From Candidatus Saccharimonadota bacterium (GTDB lineage Bacteria > Patescibacteriota > Saccharimonadia > Saccharimonadales > Saccharimonadaceae): a stretch of DNA of 64,000 nucleotides. Positions within the stretch are counted from its first letter, which is position 1, and the number at the start of each line of letters is the position of its first letter. The notes below the pieces were generated by a model. That model was not told where the DNA came from and searched no databases. It worked only from the letters and a program-made list of their open reading frames with translations. Shown here in pieces: positions 34,079 through 43,019 of this stretch. Position numbers and translations under genes: made by a program. Location of the stretch: assembly GCA_905371715.1 (NCBI GenBank), contig CAJPLV010000001.1, positions 65,411 to 129,410 on the forward strand, in the 5' to 3' direction.

Positions 34079-35376
34079 CCAGACAACGCGCTTGGCGTGA
34101 GTGCTTAGAGCAGCTGACATCGTCGGAGCGATTGGATGCACGGCATGCTATCCAGCCGATCGTGATGAATGGAGTTGAAGCGCCGCTGTTGGCCTCGCCA
34201 ATTTTTTTGAAACCTGATGTAAAACGGACGCTGTGCGAGAATGCGTCGGCGTTAGTCGACGCAGCGGTTGCGCTTGAGTTCTCTCCCGATTTCCACCGCG
34301 GTATGGTACTGTACGATCGGTTGTATGAGTCGCTGAGCGAACGCGGACGGCAGCTGATCAGCCAAAATGTGCGCCCTATTTCGCGGGTCGAGGCGCAGCA
34401 GCGATTTCGCCGGCTTGATGGGTTTATCGGAACGGACGGCACGGTGCAATTTATCGAAATTAATCAATCGGCACCGTTGGCAATTAGTTTTTACGAACGG
34501 GCGCGGGCGTATTACAATCACTTGACAGGCAGCGATGCGGAGGCGAACCAGACGTCGTTATACCGGCAGTTGGCAGTGTGGTTACTTAATGCGTCGCCTG
34601 TGCCAAACCCGACAATTGCTGTCAGTGTGGAGCATGGTTATCCGGCAAAGTTCGTTGATTTGCCGGCAGCTGCGTGCGGGATTGAGGCGGCGGCACGTGC
34701 GATAGGTCGTACGCTCACGTGTATCGTTGCGGAGCCGACTGAGTTTCGCTATGGCAATGACAACTGGACGGCGCACGGTCATCATATTGATATGCTGTGG
34801 CGTAATACAGTGTATCTTGATAACTATGACACACCAGATATCATTGACTATGCGGCGTTGCGTCGTTCTACGAATGTGCCGATGGTGAATGATTTACAGA
34901 CGTGGCTGCTGCGTTCGAAGGAATTTTTGGCGATGATTTGGGATGATTCACTAATCGATGACTTTCGTCGCCTAGGTGTGAATACTATGAAGTTACGAGT
35001 ATGTGTACCGTTTTCGTGTTCGCTTAGTAATATATCGCCAGCGTGCGACAAAAACCAGTATATTTTGAAGCGCTGCGACGACGGATTCGGCAAAGGTATC
35101 GTGTTTGGCGCTGACATTACTGACGCTGAATGGCGGCGCCGGTTGAGGGGTAGCTGCGGTTCGGATTGGATCGTGCAGAAATTGGTGCAGCCGATGAGTA
35201 TGAAGCTGCCAGTCATTGACGACGCGGGCGCAATTATTGATACCGAAATGGTCGTTGACATTAACCCGTATATGGTGTGCGGTGAAACGGGCGCGTTGCT
35301 CGTGCGGGCGCAGCCGACGACAAATAGCGGCACAATGAATATCGTGAACGGTGCAGCGATTGGATTTGCGATGTAG
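34069..35376 (+). CDS. ATP-grasp-like protein of unknown substrate
   Basis: 435 residues from GTG 34069, which overlaps the previous stop (ATG 34054 would give 440). Features suggesting an ATP-grasp fold: FIGTDGTVQFIEINQSAP in the N-half (acidic/Asn metal site) and KNQYILKRCDDGFGKGIVFG in the C-half (Lys and Gly-rich loop) before IVQKLVQP. The order suggests a circularly permuted or distant member. It probably ligates a carboxylate to an amine using ATP. I recognise no closer family. A short terminator follows. Confidence 0.45.
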   Translation: MDLARQRAWRECLEQLTSSERLDARHAIQPIVMNGVEAPLLASPIFLKPDVKRTLCENASALVDAAVALEFSPDFHRGMVLYDRLYESLSERGRQLISQNVRPISRVEAQQRFRRLDGFIGTDGTVQFIEINQSAPLAISFYERARAYYNHLTGSDAEANQTSLYRQLAVWLLNASPVPNPTIAVSVEHGYPAKFVDLPAAACGIEAAARAIGRTLTCIVAEPTEFRYGNDNWTAHGHHIDMLWRNTVYLDNYDTPDIIDYAALRRSTNVPMVNDLQTWLLRSKEFLAMIWDDSLIDDFRRLGVNTMKLRVCVPFSCSLSNISPACDKNQYILKRCDDGFGKGIVFGADITDAEWRRRLRGSCGSDWIVQKLVQPMSMKLPVIDDAGAIIDTEMVVDINPYMVCGETGALLVRAQPTTNSGTMNIVNGAAIGFAM

Positions 35377-35411
35377 GCGCGACCCTCGTGGATGTGAATA
35401 ATCTTAAACGG

Positions 35412-35428
35412 AAAGGGATCCCTTTTTT
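35412..35428 (+). terminator. Short terminator after the ATP-grasp-like gene
   Basis: AAAGG / CCTTT around GATC followed by further T; a short stem, so moderate confidence. Confidence 0.45.
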
Positions 35429-35434
35429 AGAGCG

Positions 35435-35440
35435 TATAAT
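35435..35440 (+). promoter_or_regulatory. TATAAT box 6 nt before the CobW-like gene
   Basis: A perfect TATAAT ends 6 nt before the ATG, implying a leaderless transcript separate from the upstream operon. Confidence 0.55.
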
Positions 35441-35446
35441 AAACGT

Positions 35447-36418
35447 ATGGCAAAACGCGACAGCGACCTGGAATTTAGTATCAACGCGACGTTTGATGAC
35501 GAGCGTGCGGTTAACGATACATTGCCGCTCTATCTAGTGAATGGTTCGCTGGGTGCGGGCAAGACGAGCGTCTTAGAGTTTTTGCTGCGATTGGATGAGT
35601 TTGTAGGTTCGCGCGTAATTGAAAATGAGTTTGCGAACGAAAACGTCGATGGCTATCGGCTGGAAGGCTTAGCAGACATTGTTACGACGCTGGCGGGCGA
35701 CTGCGTCTGTTGTTCGTCGGCGCATGCGCTTACGCGGATGCTGTATGATTTTAGCCGCTCCTCACCTGCTCCGGTCTTTATTGAGGCGACAGGCGTAGCG
35801 CGGACGATGAATCTAGTTGAGCGATTGGTGAGCGCTGGTGTGTTTAAGCGGTATGAGTTGGCGCATAGTTTTTATATTATTGACGCGCATGAGATCTTGC
35901 GTGGTATTAGCGCGGCGCAGGCGCTTGAGATGCAGGCTGCTGACACCGTACTAGTGACGAAGGAAGATTTACTGACAGAAGCGGAGATACAAGATTATCG
36001 CAAAGAGCGTGCCACCCTGCCCTACGCGCGCGTTCTCAGTGCACCGCACGGACGATTTGACGCGAAAGGTTTATCGATGCCGTCTGGGCTACTGACGTTT
36101 TTTGATGAGTATGACGGCGAGCTGGCAATCCCAGACAACCCAACCTATAGCGTTATTGATACATCATGCCTACGAGCGGACGGTAAGACATACGAAACGT
36201 TGTGGCCTGAGCTGGTTCAAGTGTATGGACTACGCCGGCTTAAAGGCGCGTTTGCCGATCGCCGCGGTGCGCGTCGGCATATTGAGGCAACGCCAACCCA
36301 TGTAGAGCTGCGCACGGCGCACGCTGATGAACCGTTAAAAATCGTACTCATTGGCGATCGCGCCGAAGAAATGACGTACGACGTATTTGCGTCGCAGTTG
36401 ATGATGTTTGGCGAGTAA
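35447..36418 (+). CDS. G3E-family GTPase (CobW/COG0523 metallochaperone-like)
   Basis: 323 residues. P-loop NGSLGAGKTSV, then RVIENEFANENVDGYRL and the metal-binding GDCVCC (CxCC-type), the standard marks of COG0523 proteins that deliver zinc, cobalt or iron to target proteins. The switch and VTKEDLL (in place of NKxD) come next. It lies right after the CooC/SbnB/ATP-grasp-like operon with its own promoter, so it may serve the same metal-linked pathway; that link is inference from position. Confidence 0.8.
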   Translation: MAKRDSDLEFSINATFDDERAVNDTLPLYLVNGSLGAGKTSVLEFLLRLDEFVGSRVIENEFANENVDGYRLEGLADIVTTLAGDCVCCSSAHALTRMLYDFSRSSPAPVFIEATGVARTMNLVERLVSAGVFKRYELAHSFYIIDAHEILRGISAAQALEMQAADTVLVTKEDLLTEAEIQDYRKERATLPYARVLSAPHGRFDAKGLSMPSGLLTFFDEYDGELAIPDNPTYSVIDTSCLRADGKTYETLWPELVQVYGLRRLKGAFADRRGARRHIEATPTHVELRTAHADEPLKIVLIGDRAEEMTYDVFASQLMMFGE

Positions 36419-36441
36419 TGGTAGATTTCTTCTTGTATTGT

Positions 36442-37005
36442 TTACGGTAGCCGGTAGCTTGTTGCGCTGATTGCGCCTGCGATAAACTGATCAATGATAC
36501 GAGCGACAGTTGGCGCGGTCCACTCTGCTAGTATCTGCGCTTCGTCGCGGTTAAATTCACTCAAAACAAAATCGACGTCGCCGATTTGCCGCCGGCGCAG
36601 ATTGTCGGCGCCGATACGAACGTGCCAAAACGTTTGCCCGATATGCCGATAGAGCGACTTTAATCCGTTATTGCCAGCGTCTTGCCCGCCCCGCCGAATG
36701 CGCACCTTGCCAAAATCAAGCACGATGTCATCGTGAATAACCAGCAAATCGTCGCGCGACAGCTTGTAGAAATCTATTAGTGCGCGTGCGGCAATACCGC
36801 AGTCGTTGTAGTATGTTGTCGGTTTGGCAAAGATGATTGTCTCGCCGGCAGTTGTTGTACGAGCGGCGACGGCGTGAAATTTTGCTTGTTCGCGCCATGT
36901 AATTTTTTGTGCTGCCGCGTACCGATCAAGCATCGCGAACCCAATATTATGGCGCGTATTGTCATAGCGCGATTCGGGGTTGCCTAAGCCGACAATTAGC
37001 TTCAT
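36442..37005 (-). CDS. pth: Peptidyl-tRNA hydrolase
   Basis: 187 residues. MKLIVGLGNPESRYDNTRHNIGF, with the catalytic His in RHNIGF, the VIHDDIVLDFGKVRIRRGG loop, and GNNGLKSL. It releases tRNA from stalled peptides. TATAGT lies 7 nt before the ATG. Confidence 0.95.
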   Translation of the reverse strand: MKLIVGLGNPESRYDNTRHNIGFAMLDRYAAAQKITWREQAKFHAVAARTTTAGETIIFAKPTTYYNDCGIAARALIDFYKLSRDDLLVIHDDIVLDFGKVRIRRGGQDAGNNGLKSLYRHIGQTFWHVRIGADNLRRRQIGDVDFVLSEFNRDEAQILAEWTAPTVARIIDQFIAGAISATSYRLP

Positions 37006-37093
37006 AAGCCCTACTATAGCAGAATTGTGTAATTAGCGTAAGGTATATGGCTATAATATTGACTTTTAGTCACTAAAATAGTATAGTGTAAGC

Positions 37094-37600
37094 ATGATGC
37101 AGCACGAAGATGAGTACGATCAATTCCGCCGCCAAGAGTGCAAAGAGATTACGACCGAAATGTTTCATGTTGATTTGCCGGTTGATGAGTTTTTGTGCGA
37201 CGATGTCGAGACGGGCACTGGCTCGTATGCGACGCTTTTTCGCAGCGGTAAAGAGGTGTATGCGTTGCTTGTGGCGCAGCCGAGCGCGATGCAAACAATG
37301 GCTGACGTGCAACGTATTCTGAAAGGTATGGGCTTGACGGTTGATAAGTATATGCCACCGTATGCTGATCCGACGTACTTTTACCGCCAGGCGGCAGCGC
37401 TGATTAAGCAGCGTTATCCGGCTAGGCGGTGTTGGACGGTTGAAGATTTGCGGTATTATAGCCGCCAGACGGCATACAGCCCGGCGCTCGTCCGCGTGGC
37501 TGCAATTGATGGCGCCGTTCGCCGTTATAACGCGGCTGGTAAATCATGGCAGGATGTGATGGAATGCTCATTCCGAAAGGTGCGGGTCGCGTATGCCTGA
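37094..37600 (+). CDS. Hypothetical protein, 168 aa
   Basis: Soluble, mixed-charge protein: an acidic start, VDLPVDEFLCDDVETGTGSYATLFRSG in the middle (a Ser/Thr-rich small domain) and a basic helical end. I recognise no family. A TATAGT box ends 5 nt before the ATG; the last 8 nt overlap the next gene, so the two act as a pair. Confidence 0.6.
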   Translation: MMQHEDEYDQFRRQECKEITTEMFHVDLPVDEFLCDDVETGTGSYATLFRSGKEVYALLVAQPSAMQTMADVQRILKGMGLTVDKYMPPYADPTYFYRQAAALIKQRYPARRCWTVEDLRYYSRQTAYSPALVRVAAIDGAVRRYNAAGKSWQDVMECSFRKVRVAYA

Positions 37601-38597
37601 GTTTTGCGACGTGCACGCGGTACAACTGCGCGAGCTTGATAAGCGCGCCGAAACGCGTCCGCTTTTGTTTCGGGCTGAGGCGCGCCGCGCGTATGCGAAT
37701 TATACGCGGCAGCAGCGTCGAATTGCCAAGCGGCTTAAGACACCCGAAGTAACAGCGTTTGATTTTTACATGGCGTGGCGCGATCAATACATGGCGCGCA
37801 TGCAGCGCATAACGTCAGCAGTCCAGGCGGGTAAACTTGATAAGATGTTGGCGCGCGTGCTGCTTTTGCCGGATGACGCAAGCGTAAAGCAGCTTACGCA
37901 GGCGCTGATCGAAATCCGTACGGTGTGCGAGCGCCAAGCGCTGGTCGACGCGGTATATAATAATATCCGCCGCAAGCGAGCGCGCCGCACAGCGCAAGCG
38001 TTGGTTGATATGGGCGATCAGGCGGTGGCGCATGATGTTGAGAGGTTTGTGAATTATCATTTGTACCGCACGGTGGCGCGGCAGCGGAATGTTGTCGTGG
38101 TAGATCGGCACGCGAATTTGCTTGTCCGTATGATTCAGCACGTGCGTGCGCGCCGGCAAACGCGTAAATTGGTGCGCGCGGCGCGGCGGCGGCTCGCGGG
38201 CATTGATACTGAATTGTTTGCAACCGAACAGCTGCATAACGGCTTGGTGGCGCGCCTGTTTAGCCTCGGGATTGATTTGATTGAAGTGCTGGCGGCGCGG
38301 CATGAATACGAAAAAGCGCTTGAAAAGATGAGCGCAGCGGCGCGCAAGAGCCCGACGAAGAAACTAGAATTGTATGAGAAGAAAACGGCCAGCATCCGCA
38401 GCGCTTATCTTGATTCTGTGCCGGGATTGGCGGGGCTAAAAGACGTGCAGAAAGCGGCAAAAGAGATCGATGACGCGCTTCTGAAGGTATTTGACTTTGA
38501 TATGCAGCAATGCAATGATTTGATGCGTGCTCTGAAGCGTTACCGCACGCTAACGCGCGAGCGCAAAGAGCTAGAGCTGCGATTATCGCGCGATTAG
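37593..38597 (+). CDS. Hypothetical Arg/Lys-rich helical protein, 334 aa
   Basis: MPEFCDVHAVQLRELDKR... Nearly all alpha-helical, very rich in Arg, Ala and Gln, with coiled-coil-like segments (YEKALEKMSAAARKSPTKKLELYEKKT). No signal peptide or membrane helix. Could be a nucleic-acid or cytoskeleton-associated protein. It overlaps the preceding gene by 8 nt. No family recognised. Confidence 0.6.
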   Translation: MPEFCDVHAVQLRELDKRAETRPLLFRAEARRAYANYTRQQRRIAKRLKTPEVTAFDFYMAWRDQYMARMQRITSAVQAGKLDKMLARVLLLPDDASVKQLTQALIEIRTVCERQALVDAVYNNIRRKRARRTAQALVDMGDQAVAHDVERFVNYHLYRTVARQRNVVVVDRHANLLVRMIQHVRARRQTRKLVRAARRRLAGIDTELFATEQLHNGLVARLFSLGIDLIEVLAARHEYEKALEKMSAAARKSPTKKLELYEKKTASIRSAYLDSVPGLAGLKDVQKAAKEIDDALLKVFDFDMQQCNDLMRALKRYRTLTRERKELELRLSRD

Positions 38598-38639
38598 GAT
38601 TATCCGCCAGTTTCTGCGGGCGAACGAATATTGTCGAAT

Positions 38640-40067
38640 TTAACGATTGCGTTTTTTACTCTTCACGCCAGGCTCTTCCGTTTCTCTCGCCTGCTTATAT
38701 GCCTTAGTGACCGGCTCTAAGCCTTTGGCAACACGTTCACGATTAGATTTAATCTGTTTTTCGTCGCGGAAGCTGAGCTTGATCGGCGTACCAGTGTAGT
38801 TGTAGGCGTCGCGCAGTTGTCGCTCTAGATAGCGTTTGTAGCTCCAGTGGACGAACTTCAGGTTACTGCCGTAAACGACAAACCACGGCGGATTGGTATC
38901 AGTATGAACAATGTAGCGTAGCTTCGGATGTGAATTTTTAAGCCCGGCAGGCGGGTGTGCTTGAATGGCGCGCTGTAACATATCGTTGAGAATGCGCGTT
39001 TTGGTGGGCTGCTGGCGGCGTGCTTGGATGTCAAGCGCGAGGTCAAATAATTTTGTGACATTCTGCCCTGTCGTGCTGCTTGTGAAAATCAATGGCGCCC
39101 ATGGTACGAAGTCGAAAGTGTTGGCAATCCGCGGTGCAAGCGCGTCGCGCGTATAGGCATCCTTACCCATGGCGGCGTCCCACTTGCTTACGACGAGCAC
39201 CAAACCTTTGCCAGCATCGTTAATAAGCCCGGCAAGGCGTTGGTCAAGCTGAGTGTTGAGTTCGTTGACGTCCATGAGCAAGAAGCAGATATCGGCTTCT
39301 TCAATTGCCTGCAGACTGCGTAGAACGCTGAATTTTTCGATACCGACCGCTTGCTTGCCCTGGCGGCGAATGCCTGCGGTATCAATTAGTTCAATCTTGT
39401 GTCCGTGATAACCGAGCGTAATACGCCCGAGGTCGCGCGTTGTGCCAGCGACATTAGCGACGATAGCCTGTTGTTTGCCGGCGAGCGTGTTGAACAAACT
39501 GGATTTGCCAACATTCGGGCGGCCGATGAGTGCAACTTTTACAATGTCGCTTGCGGGTTTGTCATGAATGATCGGGATTTCAGTACAGACGGCGTCAAGC
39601 AACTCGTGGATACCGGTGTTGTGCTCGGCGCTGGTGCGGATAATTGTTTTGATGCCGAGGCGGCGAAACTCGTCGTCCGGCAGGCTGCCGCGCAGGTCGG
39701 TTTTATTTAGTAATAATATGACGGGTTTGCGGCTTTTCAGGGCAGTTTTGGCGACGCGGCGGTCTTCGTCGTTCGGATATTCAGTGCTGTCGGTGGCGAC
39801 GAGGATGACGTCGGCAGCATCGGCAGCTTCGGCGATTTGTTCTTGGATTGTGGCTTCAAACTCGTCTTCAGCGGGCTTAAGTCCGGCGGTATCAACTAGC
39901 CAGAATGTGTGTTGTCCGTGGCGCGCTTTACCAATGACGTTATCGCGTGTTGTTCCCGCTTCGCGCGCGACAATCGCCTGCTGCGCGCGCATGATGCGGT
40001 TAAACAGCGAGCTTTTACCGGCATTCGCCCGCCCGATGATTGCAACTGTTGGGAGTTTCGTTGCCAT
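38640..40067 (-). CDS. der: Ribosome-assembly GTPase Der (EngA)
   Basis: 475 residues with two tandem GTPase domains: GRANAGKSS / DTAGL / NKTD and GRPNVGKSS / DTAGIRR / SKWD, then a KH-like C-terminus and a basic tail. Acts in 50S subunit maturation. A TATAAT lies 10 nt upstream of the ATG. Confidence 0.95.
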   Translation of the reverse strand: MATKLPTVAIIGRANAGKSSLFNRIMRAQQAIVAREAGTTRDNVIGKARHGQHTFWLVDTAGLKPAEDEFEATIQEQIAEAADAADVILVATDSTEYPNDEDRRVAKTALKSRKPVILLLNKTDLRGSLPDDEFRRLGIKTIIRTSAEHNTGIHELLDAVCTEIPIIHDKPASDIVKVALIGRPNVGKSSLFNTLAGKQQAIVANVAGTTRDLGRITLGYHGHKIELIDTAGIRRQGKQAVGIEKFSVLRSLQAIEEADICFLLMDVNELNTQLDQRLAGLINDAGKGLVLVVSKWDAAMGKDAYTRDALAPRIANTFDFVPWAPLIFTSSTTGQNVTKLFDLALDIQARRQQPTKTRILNDMLQRAIQAHPPAGLKNSHPKLRYIVHTDTNPPWFVVYGSNLKFVHWSYKRYLERQLRDAYNYTGTPIKLSFRDEKQIKSNRERVAKGLEPVTKAYKQARETEEPGVKSKKRNR

Positions 40068-40193
40068 AATACGGTATATTATAACAGAGGTAATGGGAAT
40101 GTGCGAGCATGAATAAGTTCTCTAGAGTTGGTGGGCGAAGTTTTTTGAGTGGACGTTGCGAAAGTTTGGTGGTTTACCCGTCCATCTTAGGTG

Positions 40194-40715
40194 TTAGCTC
40201 TTAATCCGTTCGGTGCGCACCTGCTCCATCATTTTGATCGACTCTCTTGCCGTTTCGTTTAGGTCGTCCATATGATTCAAGAAAAATTCCCGCGTTAGTT
40301 CGTACACGTGCCACAGTTCCGCCTGTTTCTCCGGCGTGTCAGCGGCTGGCAGACAATATTTTGTGAGATGCTCGGCACTGAGCGATACGTCGTGTAATTG
40401 TTCGGCTGTTAATATCGAATCATCATGCTCTAGGTAGTGCTTCATTTCGTCAAGCATTGTTGGTATCACGTTGTCGTGCCAATCAGCGATCCAGTCGGTC
40501 ATCGGCGGATCGTCAAGCATGAGGGCGAGGTATTCGCCGAGGTTTGTATTATATTCCGCCTCTTTTCGCGCATCATGATGCCATATACTTGTGGATGCAA
40601 ACATCAATGGTCGACCACGATAGTCATATAATTCGCGCGGTTCGTCATAATAATATTTATCGGTTAAGTACTGTAGCGAGTCGACAAACGGTACGAGTTC
40701 GTGTGATTTGATCAT
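40194..40715 (-). CDS. Hypothetical acidic protein, 173 aa
   Basis: MIKSHELVPFVDSLQYLTDKYYYDEP..., rich in Asp, Glu, His and Tyr, helical in its second half (ELWHVYELTREFFLNHMDDLNETARESIKMM). No membrane segment, no recognised motif. Codon use and composition look like the surrounding genes. Confidence 0.6.
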   Translation of the reverse strand: MIKSHELVPFVDSLQYLTDKYYYDEPRELYDYRGRPLMFASTSIWHHDARKEAEYNTNLGEYLALMLDDPPMTDWIADWHDNVIPTMLDEMKHYLEHDDSILTAEQLHDVSLSAEHLTKYCLPAADTPEKQAELWHVYELTREFFLNHMDDLNETARESIKMMEQVRTERIKS

Positions 40716-40748
40716 AATACTAAATATAAATCATGTTAAATATGCTAT

Positions 40749-41456
40749 TTATGATATATTTACCTCTCGCCATTCTCCTCGATTTATATCACTCAGCGCA
40801 TAATTCCCGAAATTCGTGCGGTGTAGCCGAGTGACGGTGTAACCGAGCGCTGTAAATGTGCGGCGGATTTGCCGATTGCGTCCCTCACTCATAGTGATGT
40901 GCCATTCGCGGCGGTTGTCGTCGAGGCGCGTGAGTATGAGCTGGCTGCGCCCGTCGTCAAGATCTATGCCGAAGTCGCTGATCATTTGCTGGTGGAGCGG
41001 CTCAAGGTCGCGGTCAAGGCGGACGCGATATTGCTTTGTCTTAGCGAATTTTGGGTGCGTCATGCGGTACGCGAAGTCGCCGTCGTTGGTGAGAAGCAGT
41101 AATCCAGAACTATCTTTGTCAAGGCGTCCGACCGGTTTGAGTGCGTGAAATTCGGGCGGCAGCAGCGAATAAATTGTCGGCGTGCTGCCTTGCGCACGGC
41201 GCGAACAAACGTAGCCAACGGGTTTATTGAGTGCGATGTAGCGTAGCGCGGCAGGCTTATGGGAGACTGGCGCCCCTGCGACGTCAATGCTATCGCTCGG
41301 CGTAATACGCGCACCAAGCGTAGCGAGCGTATTATTGATTGTGACAGTTTCATTTTCGATCAAAACATCAGCCTCGCGGCGTGAGATGCCGAGCTGCCGC
41401 GCGAGGAACTTATTGAGCCGTTCCGATGACTTGTCGGTGTCGTGCGGAGTATTCAT
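40749..41456 (-). CDS. rRNA pseudouridine synthase (RluB/RsuA family)
   Basis: 235 residues: S4 RNA-binding start (LNKFLARQLGISRREADVLIENETV), catalytic GRLDKDSSGLLLLTNDG with the Asp nucleophile, and the late EGRNRQIRRTF motif. Modifies uridines in 16S or 23S rRNA; which one is not clear. Confidence 0.88.
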   Translation of the reverse strand: MNTPHDTDKSSERLNKFLARQLGISRREADVLIENETVTINNTLATLGARITPSDSIDVAGAPVSHKPAALRYIALNKPVGYVCSRRAQGSTPTIYSLLPPEFHALKPVGRLDKDSSGLLLLTNDGDFAYRMTHPKFAKTKQYRVRLDRDLEPLHQQMISDFGIDLDDGRSQLILTRLDDNRREWHITMSEGRNRQIRRTFTALGYTVTRLHRTNFGNYALSDINRGEWREVNIS

Positions 41457-41477
41457 GCTGTATAATTTGCCTGCGGA

Positions 41478-42968
41478 TTATAGCATAGTTTGCGATGCTG
41501 GCATATCTGCTCGGGCAGTTTCTTCAAATTCTAAGCCAGATCCGGATGTGTTGCTGCTAGCGGTTGCGGGCGTAGGAATTGGCGGTGGCGGCGCAGAAGA
41601 AACTGGGAGTGGCGGCGTGGCGGCTAAAGGAGGCGTTGTCTGGTTTGCGGCAGGTTGCTCTGTGCTACCTCCTTGTGCGGGTGTGGCTGTCTGTGGTGTG
41701 ATTGGCGCTGATTGTGCTGTGTATGATGGTGATGGTGTTGTTGGCACTGATGTCTGCTGCTGCGGAATGGGAGATTTTTGCACTTGAGGTACGGGTGACG
41801 TTAATGGCTGAGGCTGAGGCGTGCTTGGAACTGGCGATGTTATTGGCTGCGGCGCATTAGCAGCTGTCGTGCTTGGCAGTGTCGGCTCTTGTTTGAGCGA
41901 ATCTGAGCCTAGGCGATTGGTAACAGTGGACAGATCAATAGGAGGAGTATCCGGTGTTGTGGGTGCTATAAATGTCGTTGGTATTGCTTCAGGTGTGGGA
42001 CTGGCTGTGATGGTCGTTGATGGCGAAACGGGTGGTGTGACTGGTGCTGGCTGTGGAGTGGGCGTTGACACAGACACGGGTTGCGGTGCAGGAATAGCAT
42101 CAATCGTCTGCGTACCGGCGAGTTCTTGGCTCATGCGTGCGGTGATGTCGACAATATCTTTTGAATTATCGTGCTCAAGCGGCTGAATAATATGTCCTGA
42201 TGAACCCGGGCGCGGCGTCGAAAATGGCGCGACTGGCTGCGGTAATGTCGACGGTTGCGGTGCGGTTGTTGCGGACGCGATAGACATGGTTGAGCTAGCA
42301 GAACTCACCGGGACTGGCGCTGTGACGGGCGTTGGTGTAGTTGTGGTTGTTGACGGCGGCGAAACGGGTGGTGTGATTGGTGCTGGTGTCGGCTGAGTAA
42401 TGATGCGTGGTTGCGATGATTGCGGCGCGGCCGATGGATTTGGGCGCGTCGGCAACGTGATTGACGATGTTGTGCTAGGTCGCGGTGGCGTCATGGTGGC
42501 GGATGTTGATTCTGTCTGCTCGGGTGCGCTTATATCATAGATGTCGTCATCGGTGCCTTCTGAAGACACGAGCGGCGCTGGTCCGGTTGCGGCCGACGAA
42601 TTATCCTCAAGCACTTCGTGCACCGTACGGACGACATCTTCAATGCCGACCTGCGATTTAACAAGGTAGCGGTCGGCACCAAGTGCTAATCCGCGCCGGC
42701 GCTGCTCTTCGTTTGACAGCGCGGTCATCATGATTACTTTAACGTTTTTGGTCTCGGTAGTGCTGCGCAAAATGTCGAGCATATCAAAACCGCTAATCTT
42801 TGGCATCATCACATCGCTCACGATGAGGTCGGGGCGCTCTTTGATCGCCAGTGCAAGCGCTTCTTCGCCGTCGCCGGCAGACACAATGTCGTACCCCTCG
42901 GCGCCGAGCCGAACGTTATAGATTTCGCGCAAGCTCTTGTCGTCTTCTACTAATAATATTTTTGTCAT
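41478..42968 (-). CDS. Response regulator receiver with a long Pro/Thr/Ser-rich tail
   Basis: 496 residues. Residues 1-125 are a receiver domain: VEDD acidic pocket, phospho-acceptor Asp in LIVSDVMMPK, Thr/Lys in MMTALS and YLVKSQV. The remaining about 370 residues are low-complexity Pro, Thr, Ser, Gln and Ala with repeated PVTPPVSP-type units and no DNA-binding domain. It may act by protein interaction. The histidine kinase just upstream is the likely partner. Confidence 0.8.
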   Translation of the reverse strand: MTKILLVEDDKSLREIYNVRLGAEGYDIVSAGDGEEALALAIKERPDLIVSDVMMPKISGFDMLDILRSTTETKNVKVIMMTALSNEEQRRRGLALGADRYLVKSQVGIEDVVRTVHEVLEDNSSAATGPAPLVSSEGTDDDIYDISAPEQTESTSATMTPPRPSTTSSITLPTRPNPSAAPQSSQPRIITQPTPAPITPPVSPPSTTTTTPTPVTAPVPVSSASSTMSIASATTAPQPSTLPQPVAPFSTPRPGSSGHIIQPLEHDNSKDIVDITARMSQELAGTQTIDAIPAPQPVSVSTPTPQPAPVTPPVSPSTTITASPTPEAIPTTFIAPTTPDTPPIDLSTVTNRLGSDSLKQEPTLPSTTAANAPQPITSPVPSTPQPQPLTSPVPQVQKSPIPQQQTSVPTTPSPSYTAQSAPITPQTATPAQGGSTEQPAANQTTPPLAATPPLPVSSAPPPPIPTPATASSNTSGSGLEFEETARADMPASQTML

Positions 42969-43019
42969 CTTACCCCCTATTGTACCGATATTGTTGTGAA
43001 AAATCCATAGCGCTTACGG

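Noticed and set aside
41821-42186. 121-codon + frame opposite the response regulator tail
   Set aside because: Gly/Val-rich mirror of the Pro/Thr/Ser low-complexity region.
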